NCBI RefSeq assembly: GCF_017302985.1
Contig: NZ_JAFIMU010000017.1
Span: forward strand, 310,001-374,000
Origin: Corallococcus macrosporus
Lineage (GTDB): Bacteria > Myxococcota > Myxococcia > Myxococcales > Myxococcaceae
DNA length: 64,000 nt
Direction: 5' to 3'
The notes beneath the pieces were generated by a model. The model was not told the origin of the DNA, searched no databases, and saw only the letters and a list, made by a program, of their open reading frames with translations. Made by a program: the position numbers and the translations under genes. Position 1 is the first letter of the stretch, and every line of letters starts with the position of its first letter. Positions 15,218 through 24,147 of the stretch are shown here, piece after piece.

Positions 15218-17425
15218 TCAGCTCGCGGACGGGTATTCGTATTGGTAGACGCCGCTCACCGCGCGGCCCGTACGGGAGCGCGGCACGCCGTTGAGGACCA
15301 CGCCGTTCGCCGGGACGCCGCTCTGCTCCAGTTGGTGCAGCGCGGTGGCCACCTCGCGCAGGGACTGGGTCTGCGCGCGCACCACGGCCAGCCGCACGCC
15401 CGCGTGCCGGCCCACGAGCGCCGCGTCCGTCACCGCGAGGATGCACGGCGTGTCGAAGAGGACGGCGTCGTACTCGGCCGACACGCGCGCCACGAACGTG
15501 TCGAATGACGCGCCCGCCAGCAGCTCCGTGGGGTCCGGCGGAAGGCTGCCCGCGCCCAGGAACGACAGGCCGGGCGGCACGGTCCCCTCCAGCAGCGCCT
15601 CCTCCAGCGTGGCGGTGCCCCGCAGCACCTCATGCAGGCCGGGGACGCGCGCGTCGCGGAAGCACCGGTGCAGCCAGCCGCCGCGCAGGTTCGCGTCCAC
15701 CAGCAGCACGCGCTGGCCCGTCTCCGCCAGCACCCACGCCAGGTTGAGCGCGACGAAGGACGTCCCCGCGCCGGGGCTGGACCCGGTGAGGGTGACGACG
15801 TTGCGGCCCGCGCCCTTCATGGCCAACTGGAGCCGCGTCCTCAGGCCTCGCACGGATTCAATGGTGACGTCCCGGGGGACGCTGCGCGCCAGGATGAGGG
15901 ACGGCCCGGGCGGGGACGCCGTGCGGCGGGGGCCCATGGGGACGCTGGCGAGCACGGGCACCGCGAGCGCCGACTCCAGGGCCGCGGGGTCGGTGACGCC
16001 CGGGTTCAGCGACCGCCGCGCGAAGGCCAGCGCGACGCCGAACGTCAGCCCCAGCACCAGGCTGACCGCGAACACGTCCGGCTTCGTGGGGCGCACGGGC
16101 AGGCGCGTCACCACGGGCGCGTCGATGAGGCGCGCGTTGGTGATGGTGCTCGACTTGAGCACCCGGTACTCCTGGGCCTTGTTGTTCAGCTGGAGGTACA
16201 GCTCGTTGGCCACCTTCACGTCGCGCGTGAGCTGGGCGGACACCCGCTCCGCGTCCGGGATGCCCTTGAGCCGGGTCTCCAGCGCGGTGCGCTCCGTGCG
16301 CAGGCGCGCCAGCTTGCGCTCCGTGGCCATGAGCAGCGGGTGGTGTTCGGTGAAGCGCTGCCGCAGCTCCGAGCGCTCCAGCGAGAGCGAGGAGATGTCC
16401 TTGTCCAGGTCCGCGCCGCGGTTGAGGACGGCCTGCACCTCCAGCGCCAGGTCCACGCCGCCCTTCTTGGCGCGGTAGTCGCGCAGCGCGGCCTCCGCCT
16501 GCTCCAGGCCCTGGCGCAGCCCGGGCAGCTGGCTGTCCAGGAACGACAGCGTGCGGCCCGCGTCGTCGCTGCGGCGCTCCACGTTGGCGCGCACGTACGC
16601 GTCCGCGATGGTCCGCAGCGTGGTGGTGGCCTGCACGGGGTCCGGCCCCTCCAGGGTCAGGTTGAGGATGCCCGTGCCGGTGCCCTTCTCACCCATGCGC
16701 AGCGCGCGCTGCAGCTCCTCCACCACCGCGAGCTTCGAGCGCCGCATCACCTGGAAGTGCGTCCCCGGCCGGGCGCGCAGCCGGGTGACGTACAGCTCCA
16801 CCTCGTGCGCCGTGTCCCCTTCCGTCTGGGCGCCGGTGCCCGCGACGCCGTGGAGGACGGCGCGCCCGTCGGGGCCCCACAGCGTGTACGCGCCGTCGGC
16901 TTCCGCCACGAGCGTGAGCGGCACGTCCTCCCACTCCTCGGGCACGTTCAGCCGCTCCACCTGGAGCTCTTCCCCGCCCCAGGCGTACGTGGCCCGGCCC
17001 CACCACGGCACGGGCGCCAGCTCCGGCCCCGGGTGCGCGCGGGCGTACGCCGCGCCCACCCCCGGGAAGTGGTGGGGCTCCACGCTCACGCCCAGGTGCA
17101 GCGTGTCCGCCACGCGCCCCAGCAGGGCCCGGGAGCCCAGGACCTCCATCTCCGTGGCCGCCATGCCAGGCGCGTCTGGAATCAGGTCGTCCAGTTGGCC
17201 CAGGCTGCTGCCCTTCTGCTCGATTTGCAGGAGGGCATTGGCCCGGTACACCGGCGCCGTGGTGAGCAGGTACAGCCCCCCCACGGCCAGGGCCAGGGCG
17301 ACGGACGCCGCGATGGTGCCGCGACGCTCTCCCAGGATGGCCAGGTATCTGCCCAATCCCAGCTCATCATCCTGCGCGCCAGGGCCGGGGCGGGGGGGCG
17401 CCACGCGTTGGGAGGTGCTCGTCAT
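15218..17425 (-). CDS. wzc: Wzc-like polysaccharide co-polymerase with degenerate BY-kinase domain
   Basis: A 735-residue fusion of a Wzz/GNVR chain-length domain with a CpsD/CapB-type kinase domain (PCP-2a layout). A first transmembrane helix (TIAASVALALAVGGLYLLTT) leads into a long coiled-coil periplasmic region (IDxQLPGLRQGLEQAEAALRDYRAKKG), then a second helix (VFAVSLVLGLTFGVALAF) and the cytoplasmic ATPase. Walker A reads GSSPGAGTS (548-556), so the invariant Lys is Thr555. Walker A' reads VDANLR (Asn579 where Asp is usual). Walker B (DAVLFDTP) is intact. The C-terminus keeps a small Tyr cluster (727, 729, 731). It starts inside the stop of the exporter gene (ATGA). Phosphotransfer is doubtful; the structural role in chain length is likely kept. 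Confidence 0.9.
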   Translation of the reverse strand: MTSTSQRVAPPRPGPGAQDDELGLGRYLAILGERRGTIAASVALALAVGGLYLLTTAPVYRANALLQIEQKGSSLGQLDDLIPDAPGMAATEMEVLGSRALLGRVADTLHLGVSVEPHHFPGVGAAYARAHPGPELAPVPWWGRATYAWGGEELQVERLNVPEEWEDVPLTLVAEADGAYTLWGPDGRAVLHGVAGTGAQTEGDTAHEVELYVTRLRARPGTHFQVMRRSKLAVVEELQRALRMGEKGTGTGILNLTLEGPDPVQATTTLRTIADAYVRANVERRSDDAGRTLSFLDSQLPGLRQGLEQAEAALRDYRAKKGGVDLALEVQAVLNRGADLDKDISSLSLERSELRQRFTEHHPLLMATERKLARLRTERTALETRLKGIPDAERVSAQLTRDVKVANELYLQLNNKAQEYRVLKSSTITNARLIDAPVVTRLPVRPTKPDVFAVSLVLGLTFGVALAFARRSLNPGVTDPAALESALAVPVLASVPMGPRRTASPPGPSLILARSVPRDVTIESVRGLRTRLQLAMKGAGRNVVTLTGSSPGAGTSFVALNLAWVLAETGQRVLLVDANLRGGWLHRCFRDARVPGLHEVLRGTATLEEALLEGTVPPGLSFLGAGSLPPDPTELLAGASFDTFVARVSAEYDAVLFDTPCILAVTDAALVGRHAGVRLAVVRAQTQSLREVATALHQLEQSGVPANGVVLNGVPRSRTGRAVSGVYQYEYPSAS

Positions 17426-18543
17426 GGGTTGTCGATGATGATGGTTCTGTCTCCGATATCCACTGCCTGCCAGAGCAGCTGAACTGTTGGCTGGATTTGC
17501 TGGATGATCCGGTTCCACCGTGTCAAGTCGTGCGCGGAGACGAACACCACGTCATGTGGTTGTAATTGGAACTGCGTCGCGAGCAGCAGCGCGTCCGCCG
17601 ACGACGCGTCCAGCTTGAAGATGGAGGGGTGGTCGAAGTTGCCGCGAATGACATACACGCGGCCCGGGTTGGACGTGAGCGGGTCGAAGCCCTCGGTGTC
17701 GCCAATGGCCTCCGCCAGCGTCATCCGTCCCTTCACCATCACGCGGGAGGACGGCTTGCGGACCTCTCCCAGCACGAAGACCTTGTTGCGGCTGCGGTCC
17801 GCCACGTTGACGATGTCGCCGTCCTGGAGGAGCCAGTTCTGGCTCACGTCTCCCTGTTCGTAGAGGGCCTGCAAATCCAGCGTGAAGGTGGCGCCGCCCC
17901 GGCTGAGCGTGACGGTGCGCAGGTCCGCCTCCGTGGAGAAGCCCTTCGCCTGGGCGATGGCGTCCTGCACGCGCAGGGGCACGTCGGTGATGGGCAGGGT
18001 GCTGGGGGCCACCACCTCCCCCGTCACCTGGACCTTCTGTCCCCGGAAGCCCACCACCCGCACGTCCAGTTGGGGCTTCTCGATGACGCTCGCCAGCCGC
18101 TGCGTGAGCAGCTCGCGGATCTCCCGCAGCGTCTTGCCCGCCACGGGGATGTTCCCCACGTGGGGGTAGAACATGGTCCCGTCCGCCGCCACCGGGTGGC
18201 CGGTGGCCTCCGCGGAGCGGAACTCGCCGGCGGGGATGGTGAGCTCCGGGTGGTCCCAGACGATGACGCTCAGCACGTCGTGCGCCGTCACCCGGTAGTC
18301 ATAGTCCGTGGCCACCCGAGCCAGCGGATCCACCCGCGGCGTGGGCCGCAGCTGCCTGCGGGCCTCCTGCTGCCGGCTGATGAGGGCCGCGTCGATGGGG
18401 ACGATGTCATAGGCGCCGTCCGCGCCGGCGTCTGCCTTTCCGGCATGGCGCTCCCGGAAGGCGTCTTCGTCCATCTGCATTCCCGGGCCCCAGGCGCATG
18501 CGCTCATGCAAAACACCGCGGCCAATAGCAGGGCGTGTTTCAT
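17422..18543 (-). CDS. wza: Outer-membrane polysaccharide exporter lipoprotein (Wza-like, OPX)
   Basis: A 373-residue exporter. The lipoprotein signal ends at CMSAC (Cys16). The Poly_export domain begins DYRVTAHDVLSVIVWDHPEL, followed by SLBB-type units (VQVTGEVVAPSTLPITDVPLRV; VFVLGEVRKPSSRVMV). The C-terminus has an amphipathic segment (WNRIIQQIQPTVQLLWQAV) like the helix that forms the outer-membrane barrel in full-length Wza, so it may need no separate porin. It is the first gene of the minus-strand operon wza-wzc-wzy-GT4-wzx-PGT. The ATG was chosen at the signal peptide; only a weak GGAAG lies upstream. Confidence 0.93.
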   Translation of the reverse strand: MKHALLLAAVFCMSACAWGPGMQMDEDAFRERHAGKADAGADGAYDIVPIDAALISRQQEARRQLRPTPRVDPLARVATDYDYRVTAHDVLSVIVWDHPELTIPAGEFRSAEATGHPVAADGTMFYPHVGNIPVAGKTLREIRELLTQRLASVIEKPQLDVRVVGFRGQKVQVTGEVVAPSTLPITDVPLRVQDAIAQAKGFSTEADLRTVTLSRGGATFTLDLQALYEQGDVSQNWLLQDGDIVNVADRSRNKVFVLGEVRKPSSRVMVKGRMTLAEAIGDTEGFDPLTSNPGRVYVIRGNFDHPSIFKLDASSADALLLATQFQLQPHDVVFVSAHDLTRWNRIIQQIQPTVQLLWQAVDIGDRTIIIDNP

Positions 18544-18795
18544 AGGGCGGGGAATCTTCCGGACAAACCGTGCAAGCGTAAGCCCTGGACAATGCCAAAT
18601 GTCTGGAAGCCGTTAGGCCTCGCTGGCGAGGTGACACATGCCCTGCCCTGGAGGGCCAAGGCGGGGTGAAGCGCCGGAATCAGGACATCGCCCTGCACCT
18701 CCGGGGGCGATGACGGACCCGGGGCGCATGCCCATACCCTCTGGCTGTTTCAAGCGGCTGCCCGCCCGCGTGCTACCGCCCCCGGGGGAGACATC

Positions 18796-19749
18796 ATGAA
18801 CCGAGTGACACCGTGGAGAGCCGTCCTCGTCCCTGACGCTGGCCAGCGCGCCGTGTCGTCCGACTATTTCCGCTCCGAGCAGCACCTGCGCGCCGAAGGG
18901 GTGACGCACAGCCTCATCGTGGAGGACGGGGCGGGGCGGGCCCTGCGGGTGCCGCTCGTCGTGCGGCCCATTGAAGGGACGGGCTACCGGGACGCGGTGT
19001 CGCCGTATGGCTTTCCCGGCGCGGAGCTGAACGGGCTGTCCGAGGTGCCCGTGGACGCCATCGACTGGCGGGGCACGGAGCTGGTCAGCCTCTTCCTGCG
19101 CGACCGCATTGGCGGGCCGTACTGCTTCGCGGGAGGACAGCCGCGCCGGGAGGTGTGCCTCATCGACCCGAGGCTGCCGGTGAGGTTCCGGAGCGACCAC
19201 GGCGAGGACATCCGCCGCAACGCGCGGCTCGGCTACGTCAGCGCGGCCGTGCCGGTGAAGGACGCCACGCGGGAGGAGCGCGAAGCGCTCAAGGCGCTCC
19301 ACCGGCGGGCCCTGGTCCGCGACCACGGCGGGGCGGAGTACTGCGCCTCGGAGGCGTGGTTCGAGGAGGTCTTCACCTGTCCCTTCGCGTGGCTGGTGAC
19401 GACGCGCGCGCCGGACGGCACGGTGGCCTCCGCCGCGCTGGTGGTGCTGAGCGACGGGCTGCTGCATCACTTCATCGGCGGCACCGCGGACGCGTACCTG
19501 GCGCACGCGCCGGAGAAGAACGAGGTCCCGGTGATGGTGGAGCTGGCGGAGAAGCTGGAGGCGTCCGTCCACCTGGGCGGCGGCGTCCGGCCGGGGGATG
19601 CGCTCGAGCAGTCCAAGCGCGGCTTCGCCAACGCGGCGTCCCGGTTCTACACGCACGACCTCATCTGCGATCCAGAGGCGTACGCGCGGCTGTCCCAGGG
19701 GCACGCGGAAGGGGGCTTCTTCCCCGCCTACCGCGCGCCCCGTTCCTGA
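18796..19749 (+). CDS. FemAB/GNAT-like acyltransferase, paralogue B
   Basis: A 317-residue paralogue of the gene at 6823-7779, collinear over its whole length. Shared blocks include EHL/HHLRAExVTHxLI, RVPLxVRxIEGTxYRDAxSPYGFPG, WRxTELVSxF, RAPDGxVASAALVV, HLGGGxxPGD and EGGFFPAYRA. It is divergent from the exporter gene and followed 30 bp later by a third FemAB/GNAT-like gene. GGGGGAGA sits 7 nt before the ATG. Inferred function: acylation or aminoacylation of a polysaccharide precursor or sugar. The donor (acyl-CoA or aminoacyl-tRNA) cannot be told from the sequence. Confidence 0.8.
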   Translation: MNRVTPWRAVLVPDAGQRAVSSDYFRSEQHLRAEGVTHSLIVEDGAGRALRVPLVVRPIEGTGYRDAVSPYGFPGAELNGLSEVPVDAIDWRGTELVSLFLRDRIGGPYCFAGGQPRREVCLIDPRLPVRFRSDHGEDIRRNARLGYVSAAVPVKDATREEREALKALHRRALVRDHGGAEYCASEAWFEEVFTCPFAWLVTTRAPDGTVASAALVVLSDGLLHHFIGGTADAYLAHAPEKNEVPVMVELAEKLEASVHLGGGVRPGDALEQSKRGFANAASRFYTHDLICDPEAYARLSQGHAEGGFFPAYRAPRS

Positions 19750-19779
19750 CGTTCCCGTGCCGTTGGTGGAGGGGTTCCC

Positions 19780-20646
19780 ATGGTCCTGTCACTTCCCCAG
19801 CTCCGCGAGGTCGCGGACGCCCGCTTCACGTGTCTGACGGAGCGGGAGCTCGCCGAGCGCCGGCGCGAAGAGGGCGTTCGCGTCATCTCCCACCGGGGGC
19901 ACTACTGGGAGCAGTCGGGGGCACCCGGCTTCTTCCAGCCGGTGCACCTGCTGGCGCGGCTGACGCCGGATGAGGCCACGCCGCCCACGCCGCTGGCCTG
20001 GGGCTACCGCGCGGCGCTGACGCCGGAGACGGCGAGCGCGGCCACGGGCAAGGTCCCCGTGGTGCGGCTGAGGGACCTGGACACGTATGACACCAGCCGC
20101 CTGAACTCGAACCGGCGCAGCAAGCTGCGCAAGTGCCAGCGCACGGTGCGCATCGTCCAGCTCACGGGGCCCTCGCTGCTCCTGGAGCAGGGCTATGGCG
20201 TCGTGCGGGATGCCCTGACGCGCACGCAGCACAAGAAGATTCCGACGCTGGACGAGTACCTCAAGGGCCTGCGGCAGTACTTCACGTCGGACCACTGGTG
20301 CGTGCTGGCGGGGCTGGTGGACGACAAGCTGGGCGGCTACCTGGACGGCTACATCGTGGACGGCGTCGCGTATGGCTTCAGCGCCTACTACGCGACGTGG
20401 GCCCTGCCGACGAACATCTCCACCGGTCTCATCTACGAGTTCGCGCAGGTCTGCCGCAGGCTGGGCGCCCGCACGCTGGTGGGCGGACTGCACGCCCGCG
20501 AGGTGGCGCAGCTGGAGCAGTTCAAGGACGAGCTGGGCTTCGTGGTGGATCCGGTGCCCATCCAGTGGGGGATGAACCCACTGGCACGGGCCTTCATCCG
20601 CTGGCGCCGCCCGCACGCGTACTACCGGCTGACGGGCCAGGCCTGA
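19780..20646 (+). CDS. FemAB/GNAT-like acyltransferase, third member
   Basis: A 288-residue protein of the same broad superfamily, more distant from the other two. Visible blocks are LNSNRRSKLRKCQRTVRIVQL (a basic patch seen in FemAB-like proteins of EPS loci), the DGYIVDGVAYGFSAYYATWALPTNISTGL core, and GARTLVGGLHAREVAQLEQFKDELGF near the end. GGAGGGG lies upstream of the ATG, and 30 bp separate it from paralogue B, so the two form an operon. It ends 7 bp from the stop of the convergent dehydrogenase gene with no room for a terminator between them. Confidence 0.78.
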   Translation: MVLSLPQLREVADARFTCLTERELAERRREEGVRVISHRGHYWEQSGAPGFFQPVHLLARLTPDEATPPTPLAWGYRAALTPETASAATGKVPVVRLRDLDTYDTSRLNSNRRSKLRKCQRTVRIVQLTGPSLLLEQGYGVVRDALTRTQHKKIPTLDEYLKGLRQYFTSDHWCVLAGLVDDKLGGYLDGYIVDGVAYGFSAYYATWALPTNISTGLIYEFAQVCRRLGARTLVGGLHAREVAQLEQFKDELGFVVDPVPIQWGMNPLARAFIRWRRPHAYYRLTGQA

Positions 20647-20653
20647 AAGGGGA

Positions 20654-21826
20654 CTACGGCGTCATCACGACCTTGATGCAGCCGTCTTCCTTGTCGCGGA
20701 ACTTCTTGTAGAGGGTCGGGGCGTCCGCCAGCCGGGCGCGGTGGGTGATGAGCCGCGTCGGGTCGATGGCGCCGGCTTGAATCTTCTCCAGCAAGGGCCG
20801 CGTGTAGCGGTGCGTGTGCGTCTGGCCCGTCTTCATGGTCAGGCCCTTGTTGACGAAGGTTCCCATGGGGACCTTGTCCAGGAAGCCCACGTAGACGCCG
20901 GGCACGGACACGGTGCCGCCCTTGCGGCAGCAGTGGATGGCCTGGCGCAGCGCGTGCGGCCGGTCCGTGGCCAGCTTCACCGCGGCCTTCGCCTTGTCGA
21001 TGACGGCGTCCAGGCTGCCGGTGCCGTGCGCCTCCGCGCCCACGGCGTCGATGCAGCGGTCCGGCCCCATGCCCTTCGTCATCTCATTGAGGGTGTCGAA
21101 GACGTCCTGCTTCGTGAAGTCGATGGTCTCCGCCTTGCCCCAGGACTTCGCGAGCGCCAGGCGCTCCGGCACGTGGTCGATGGCGATGACGCGGCCCGCG
21201 CCGAACATCCACGCGCTCTGGATGGCGAACTGGCCCACGGGGCCGCAGCCCCACACCGCCACGGTGTCGCCCTTCTCCATCTGGCAGTTCTCCGCCGCCA
21301 TGTAGCCGGTGGGGAAGATGTCGGTGAGGAAGAGGACCTGGTCCTCGGTGAGGCCGTCCGGAATCTTGAGGGGACCGACGTCCGCGTACGGCACGCGCAC
21401 GTACTCGGCCTGGCCACCGGAGAAGCCGCCCAGCATGTGCGAGTAGCCGAAGAGGCCGGAGGGCGAGTAGCCCATCACCTTCGCGGCGATCTCCGCGTTG
21501 CGGTTGGAGCGGTCACACAGGGAGAAGAGGGTCTTCTGGCAGAAGAAGCACTCGCCGCACGCGATGTTGAAGGGGACGATGACCCGGTCGCCCTTCTTGA
21601 GCTTGGTGACGCTGGCGCCGGTCTCCACCACCTCGCCCATGAACTCGTGGCCCAGCACGTCGCCGCTCTTCATGGTCGGCATGTAGCCGTCCAAGAGGTG
21701 CAGGTCGGAGCCACAGATGGCCGTGCGGGTGACGCGGATGATGGCGTCGCGGGGGTCTTCAATCTTCGGGTCCGGGGCGGACTCGTAACGGACGTCGCCG
21801 TGGCCATGCCAGCAGATGGCTTTCAT
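20654..21826 (-). CDS. Zinc-dependent alcohol dehydrogenase (formaldehyde dehydrogenase-like)
   Basis: A 390-residue medium-chain dehydrogenase. Catalytic zinc ligands are in [13 protein letters not shown] (Cys) and [10 protein letters not shown] (His/Glu). The structural zinc site is [15 protein letters not shown] (four Cys). The Rossmann motif is [15 protein letters not shown]. The long insertion before [18 protein letters not shown] and the [17 protein letters not shown] segment match the glutathione-independent formaldehyde dehydrogenase-like branch; the true substrate may be another alcohol or aldehyde. ATG at 21826 starts the family domain, with AGGAG 9 nt upstream. It is divergent from an AraC-type gene that may control it. 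Confidence 0.92.
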   Translation of the reverse strand: MKAICWHGHGDVRYESAPDPKIEDPRDAIIRVTRTAICGSDLHLLDGYMPTMKSGDVLGHEFMGEVVETGASVTKLKKGDRVIVPFNIACGECFFCQKTLFSLCDRSNRNAEIAAKVMGYSPSGLFGYSHMLGGFSGGQAEYVRVPYADVGPLKIPDGLTEDQVLFLTDIFPTGYMAAENCQMEKGDTVAVWGCGPVGQFAIQSAWMFGAGRVIAIDHVPERLALAKSWGKAETIDFTKQDVFDTLNEMTKGMGPDRCIDAVGAEAHGTGSLDAVIDKAKAAVKLATDRPHALRQAIHCCRKGGTVSVPGVYVGFLDKVPMGTFVNKGLTMKTGQTHTHRYTRPLLEKIQAGAIDPTRLITHRARLADAPTLYKKFRDKEDGCIKVVMTP

Positions 21827-21974
21827 CGGGTGGGGCTCCTGGGTTCGTTGAAAGGCGTTTGTGCAAAGCTGGGGACTTGCAACGCGCATGGCCAACGTTC
21901 CCGGGCTGCCGCCGCCTGCCCGTCTGGCGCTCGGAAGAGGAGGAAGCGGGGCGCAATCCACGTCCGGGGATGCA

Positions 21975-22847
21975 ATGGGACCCCGGGACGATGCAAAAGG
22001 GGGTGTGGCCCCCGCACCCGTCCTCGACTTCGGCCGTTATCTGGGCACGCCGCTCCATCGCGTGGAGGTGGCGGGGCTCGTCCTCACGGAAAGCACGTAC
22101 GCCCCCGGCGTCCTGCTGTCGTCCCACCGGCACCTGCACGCGGGCTTCCGGCTCACGTTGGAAGGCGGGTTCACGGACGTGGTGGAGGGCCGCGCGCGGG
22201 AGTGCGCCGCACGGTCGGTCGCCTTCCAGGCGCCCGGGCTGGAGCACGCGCAGCACATGCGGGACGTGCGCACGCGCACCTTCAACATCGACTTCTCGGA
22301 GGCGTCGTGGCGGTCGCGCGGGGCGCTCGCTGCGGGGTTGGATCCGCGCGTGGACCTGGCGTCGGTGCGGGTGGCCGCGCTGGGGGCGCGCGTGTACCAG
22401 GAGTTCCGGCGCGCGGATGACGTGGCGGCGCTGGCCATCGAAGGGCTGTCGCTGGAGCTGCTGGCGGAGGCGGTGCGCGCGTCCGCGCCCGTGAAGGGCT
22501 CCGCGCCTGCTCCGTGGCTGGTGCGCGTCCGGGAGCTGCTGGACGCGGTGCGGGGGCCACCGCCCACGCTCGCGGCGCTGGCGCGGGAGGCGGGGGTGAG
22601 CCCGCTGCGGCTGGGGCGGGCCTTCCGTCAGGCGTACCGGTGCAGCCCGGCGGAGTACCTGCGCCGCTCCCGGCTGGAGCGGGCGGGCCGGGCGCTGCGG
22701 GAGACGGCGCGGCCGCTGGGCGACATCGCGCTCGACGCGGGCTACTGCGACCAGAGCCACCTGACGCGCGAGTTCCGCCGCCACCTGCACCTCACCCCCG
22801 CGGAGTACCGGCGGCTGGCGGGACGTGCATCCGGTTCCAAGACGTAG
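21975..22847 (+). CDS. AraC-family transcriptional regulator
   Basis: About 290 residues. The C-terminal two-helix-turn-helix domain is clear: [50 protein letters not shown], then [33 protein letters not shown]. The N-terminal part is a small cupin-like sensor ([21 protein letters not shown] ... [12 protein letters not shown]). The start is uncertain: ATG 21975 is preferred (GGGGA upstream, domain starts 18 residues later), but the frame is open from a GTG at 21861 with an ATG at 21888. It is divergent from the zinc dehydrogenase across about 150 bp, the usual layout for a regulator and its target. Confidence 0.85.
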   Translation: MGPRDDAKGGVAPAPVLDFGRYLGTPLHRVEVAGLVLTESTYAPGVLLSSHRHLHAGFRLTLEGGFTDVVEGRARECAARSVAFQAPGLEHAQHMRDVRTRTFNIDFSEASWRSRGALAAGLDPRVDLASVRVAALGARVYQEFRRADDVAALAIEGLSLELLAEAVRASAPVKGSAPAPWLVRVRELLDAVRGPPPTLAALAREAGVSPLRLGRAFRQAYRCSPAEYLRRSRLERAGRALRETARPLGDIALDAGYCDQSHLTREFRRHLHLTPAEYRRLAGRASGSKT

Positions 22848-22892
22848 GTTCCGTCCAAGACGGCGGAGGGTGGGCGCCCCTATGTCCGGGGC

Positions 22893-24134
22893 ATGACCCT
22901 GGAATCGCCTTGCTTCCGCCGCGCCGTGGCCCTGGGCGCGGCGCTGCTGTGGACCGCCTGCGCGGGCTCCCGGCCCGTGCCCCATGCACCGGAGCCTTCG
23001 GAGGCCCTGGAGTCGGCGACGCGCCGCGTGGACGCCGGGCGCACGCACTGGGTGCTGCGTCCGTCCGAGGCCTACGACGCGCTGTGCCTGCTCAACCTGC
23101 TGCGCGGGGACGCGTTCTACACGCGCTTCTACCCAGGGGAGTTCCAGCGCTTCTCCGCGCTGCTGGAGGCGCCGGAGCAGGCCGCGCTCGCGAACCTCAC
23201 CGAGCGGATGGCGAAGCAGGGCGGGAAGATGGTGGGCCCGTTCCTGACGCTGGTCTTCTCCGTCACGGGAGCCACCACGGTGGAGGACCTGGCGGCGACG
23301 GTGGCGGACGACGCGGCGTGGGGGCGGATGCGCGCGGACTTCCTGGCCACGTCCTACGGGAAGGAGGACGGCTTCGCGCAGGTGGAGGCCGTGCGGAAGG
23401 ACCTGGGCGTCCTGCTGGCGTACCTGAAGCGCGTGGAGTTCCCTCGCATCTGGCGGACGGAGTACCTGCCCACGGTGGCGCAGGCCATCGCGGGGCTGGC
23501 GCAGAAGGTGTCGCCGTATGACGTCGTGGGCTGGGATGAGGCGCTGTTGGGCCGGGACCTCCAGGTGGCGGCGATGAACGCGCACGTCCTGAAGTTCGCG
23601 AAGCCGCACGGCATCCGGGTGACGGGGTGGAACTTCCTCACGGACGCGACGTATCCGGTGAACGTCACGGTGAAGACGGCGGTGCATGAGCTGCTGCATC
23701 CGCCCTTCGCCCGGGAAGGCGAGCTGGACGCGAAGCTGAAGGCGCTGGAGGCGGACCCCTACTTCCAGCGGCTCGTGCGCGAGCATGACCCGGCGTTCGG
23801 CTACACGACCGCGCACGGCCTGACGGAGGAGGACTGCGCGGAGGCCATCGACGTCTACGTCAGCGAGCGGGAGGGGCTGCTGCAGAAGCGCGACGGCAGC
23901 CCGCTCACGGGCGCGGAGTTCTTCCGGGACCACGACGACGGCATCCACGTCCTGGCCTTCGTGCTCTACGCGGAGCTGAAGCGCGCGGGCCCGTCACGCG
24001 GAGGGACGTACGAAGCCTTCCTGCTGAACCTGTTCGAGCAGGGCGTCCTCGAGCCCGGCGGGCTGGAGCGCCGCTTCCGCGCCACGCCGGGGCACTACCC
24101 GGTGAAGGCGCTGGGAGAAGCGGCGGCGCCGTGA
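22893..24134 (+). CDS. Lipoprotein with HEXXH zinc-metallopeptidase motif
   Basis: A 413-residue lipoprotein; the signal ends at LLWTAC. I do not recognise the family. VKTAVHELLHPPF contains His265-Glu266-x2-His269, the zincin HEXXH signature. A Glu-rich stretch about 60 residues later (GLTEEDCAEAIDVYVSE) could give the third ligand, as in gluzincins. The preceding region is helical and the segment GIRVTGWNFLTDATYPVNVTVKTAV leads as a strand into the motif, as in zincins. No long transmembrane region beyond the signal. Predicted as a surface or periplasmic protease or a zinc-binding relative. It starts 45 bp after the AraC gene and faces a convergent lipoprotein gene 13 bp away. Confidence 0.7.
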   Translation: MTLESPCFRRAVALGAALLWTACAGSRPVPHAPEPSEALESATRRVDAGRTHWVLRPSEAYDALCLLNLLRGDAFYTRFYPGEFQRFSALLEAPEQAALANLTERMAKQGGKMVGPFLTLVFSVTGATTVEDLAATVADDAAWGRMRADFLATSYGKEDGFAQVEAVRKDLGVLLAYLKRVEFPRIWRTEYLPTVAQAIAGLAQKVSPYDVVGWDEALLGRDLQVAAMNAHVLKFAKPHGIRVTGWNFLTDATYPVNVTVKTAVHELLHPPFAREGELDAKLKALEADPYFQRLVREHDPAFGYTTAHGLTEEDCAEAIDVYVSEREGLLQKRDGSPLTGAEFFRDHDDGIHVLAFVLYAELKRAGPSRGGTYEAFLLNLFEQGVLEPGGLERRFRATPGHYPVKALGEAAAP

Positions 24135-24147
24135 CGTCTCCGTGACG

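Noticed and set aside
18570..18600. Sigma-54 promoter for the exporter operon
   Set aside because: TTGGCATTGTCCAGGGC on the minus strand has the right bases, but the GG to GC distance is 11 nt instead of 10.
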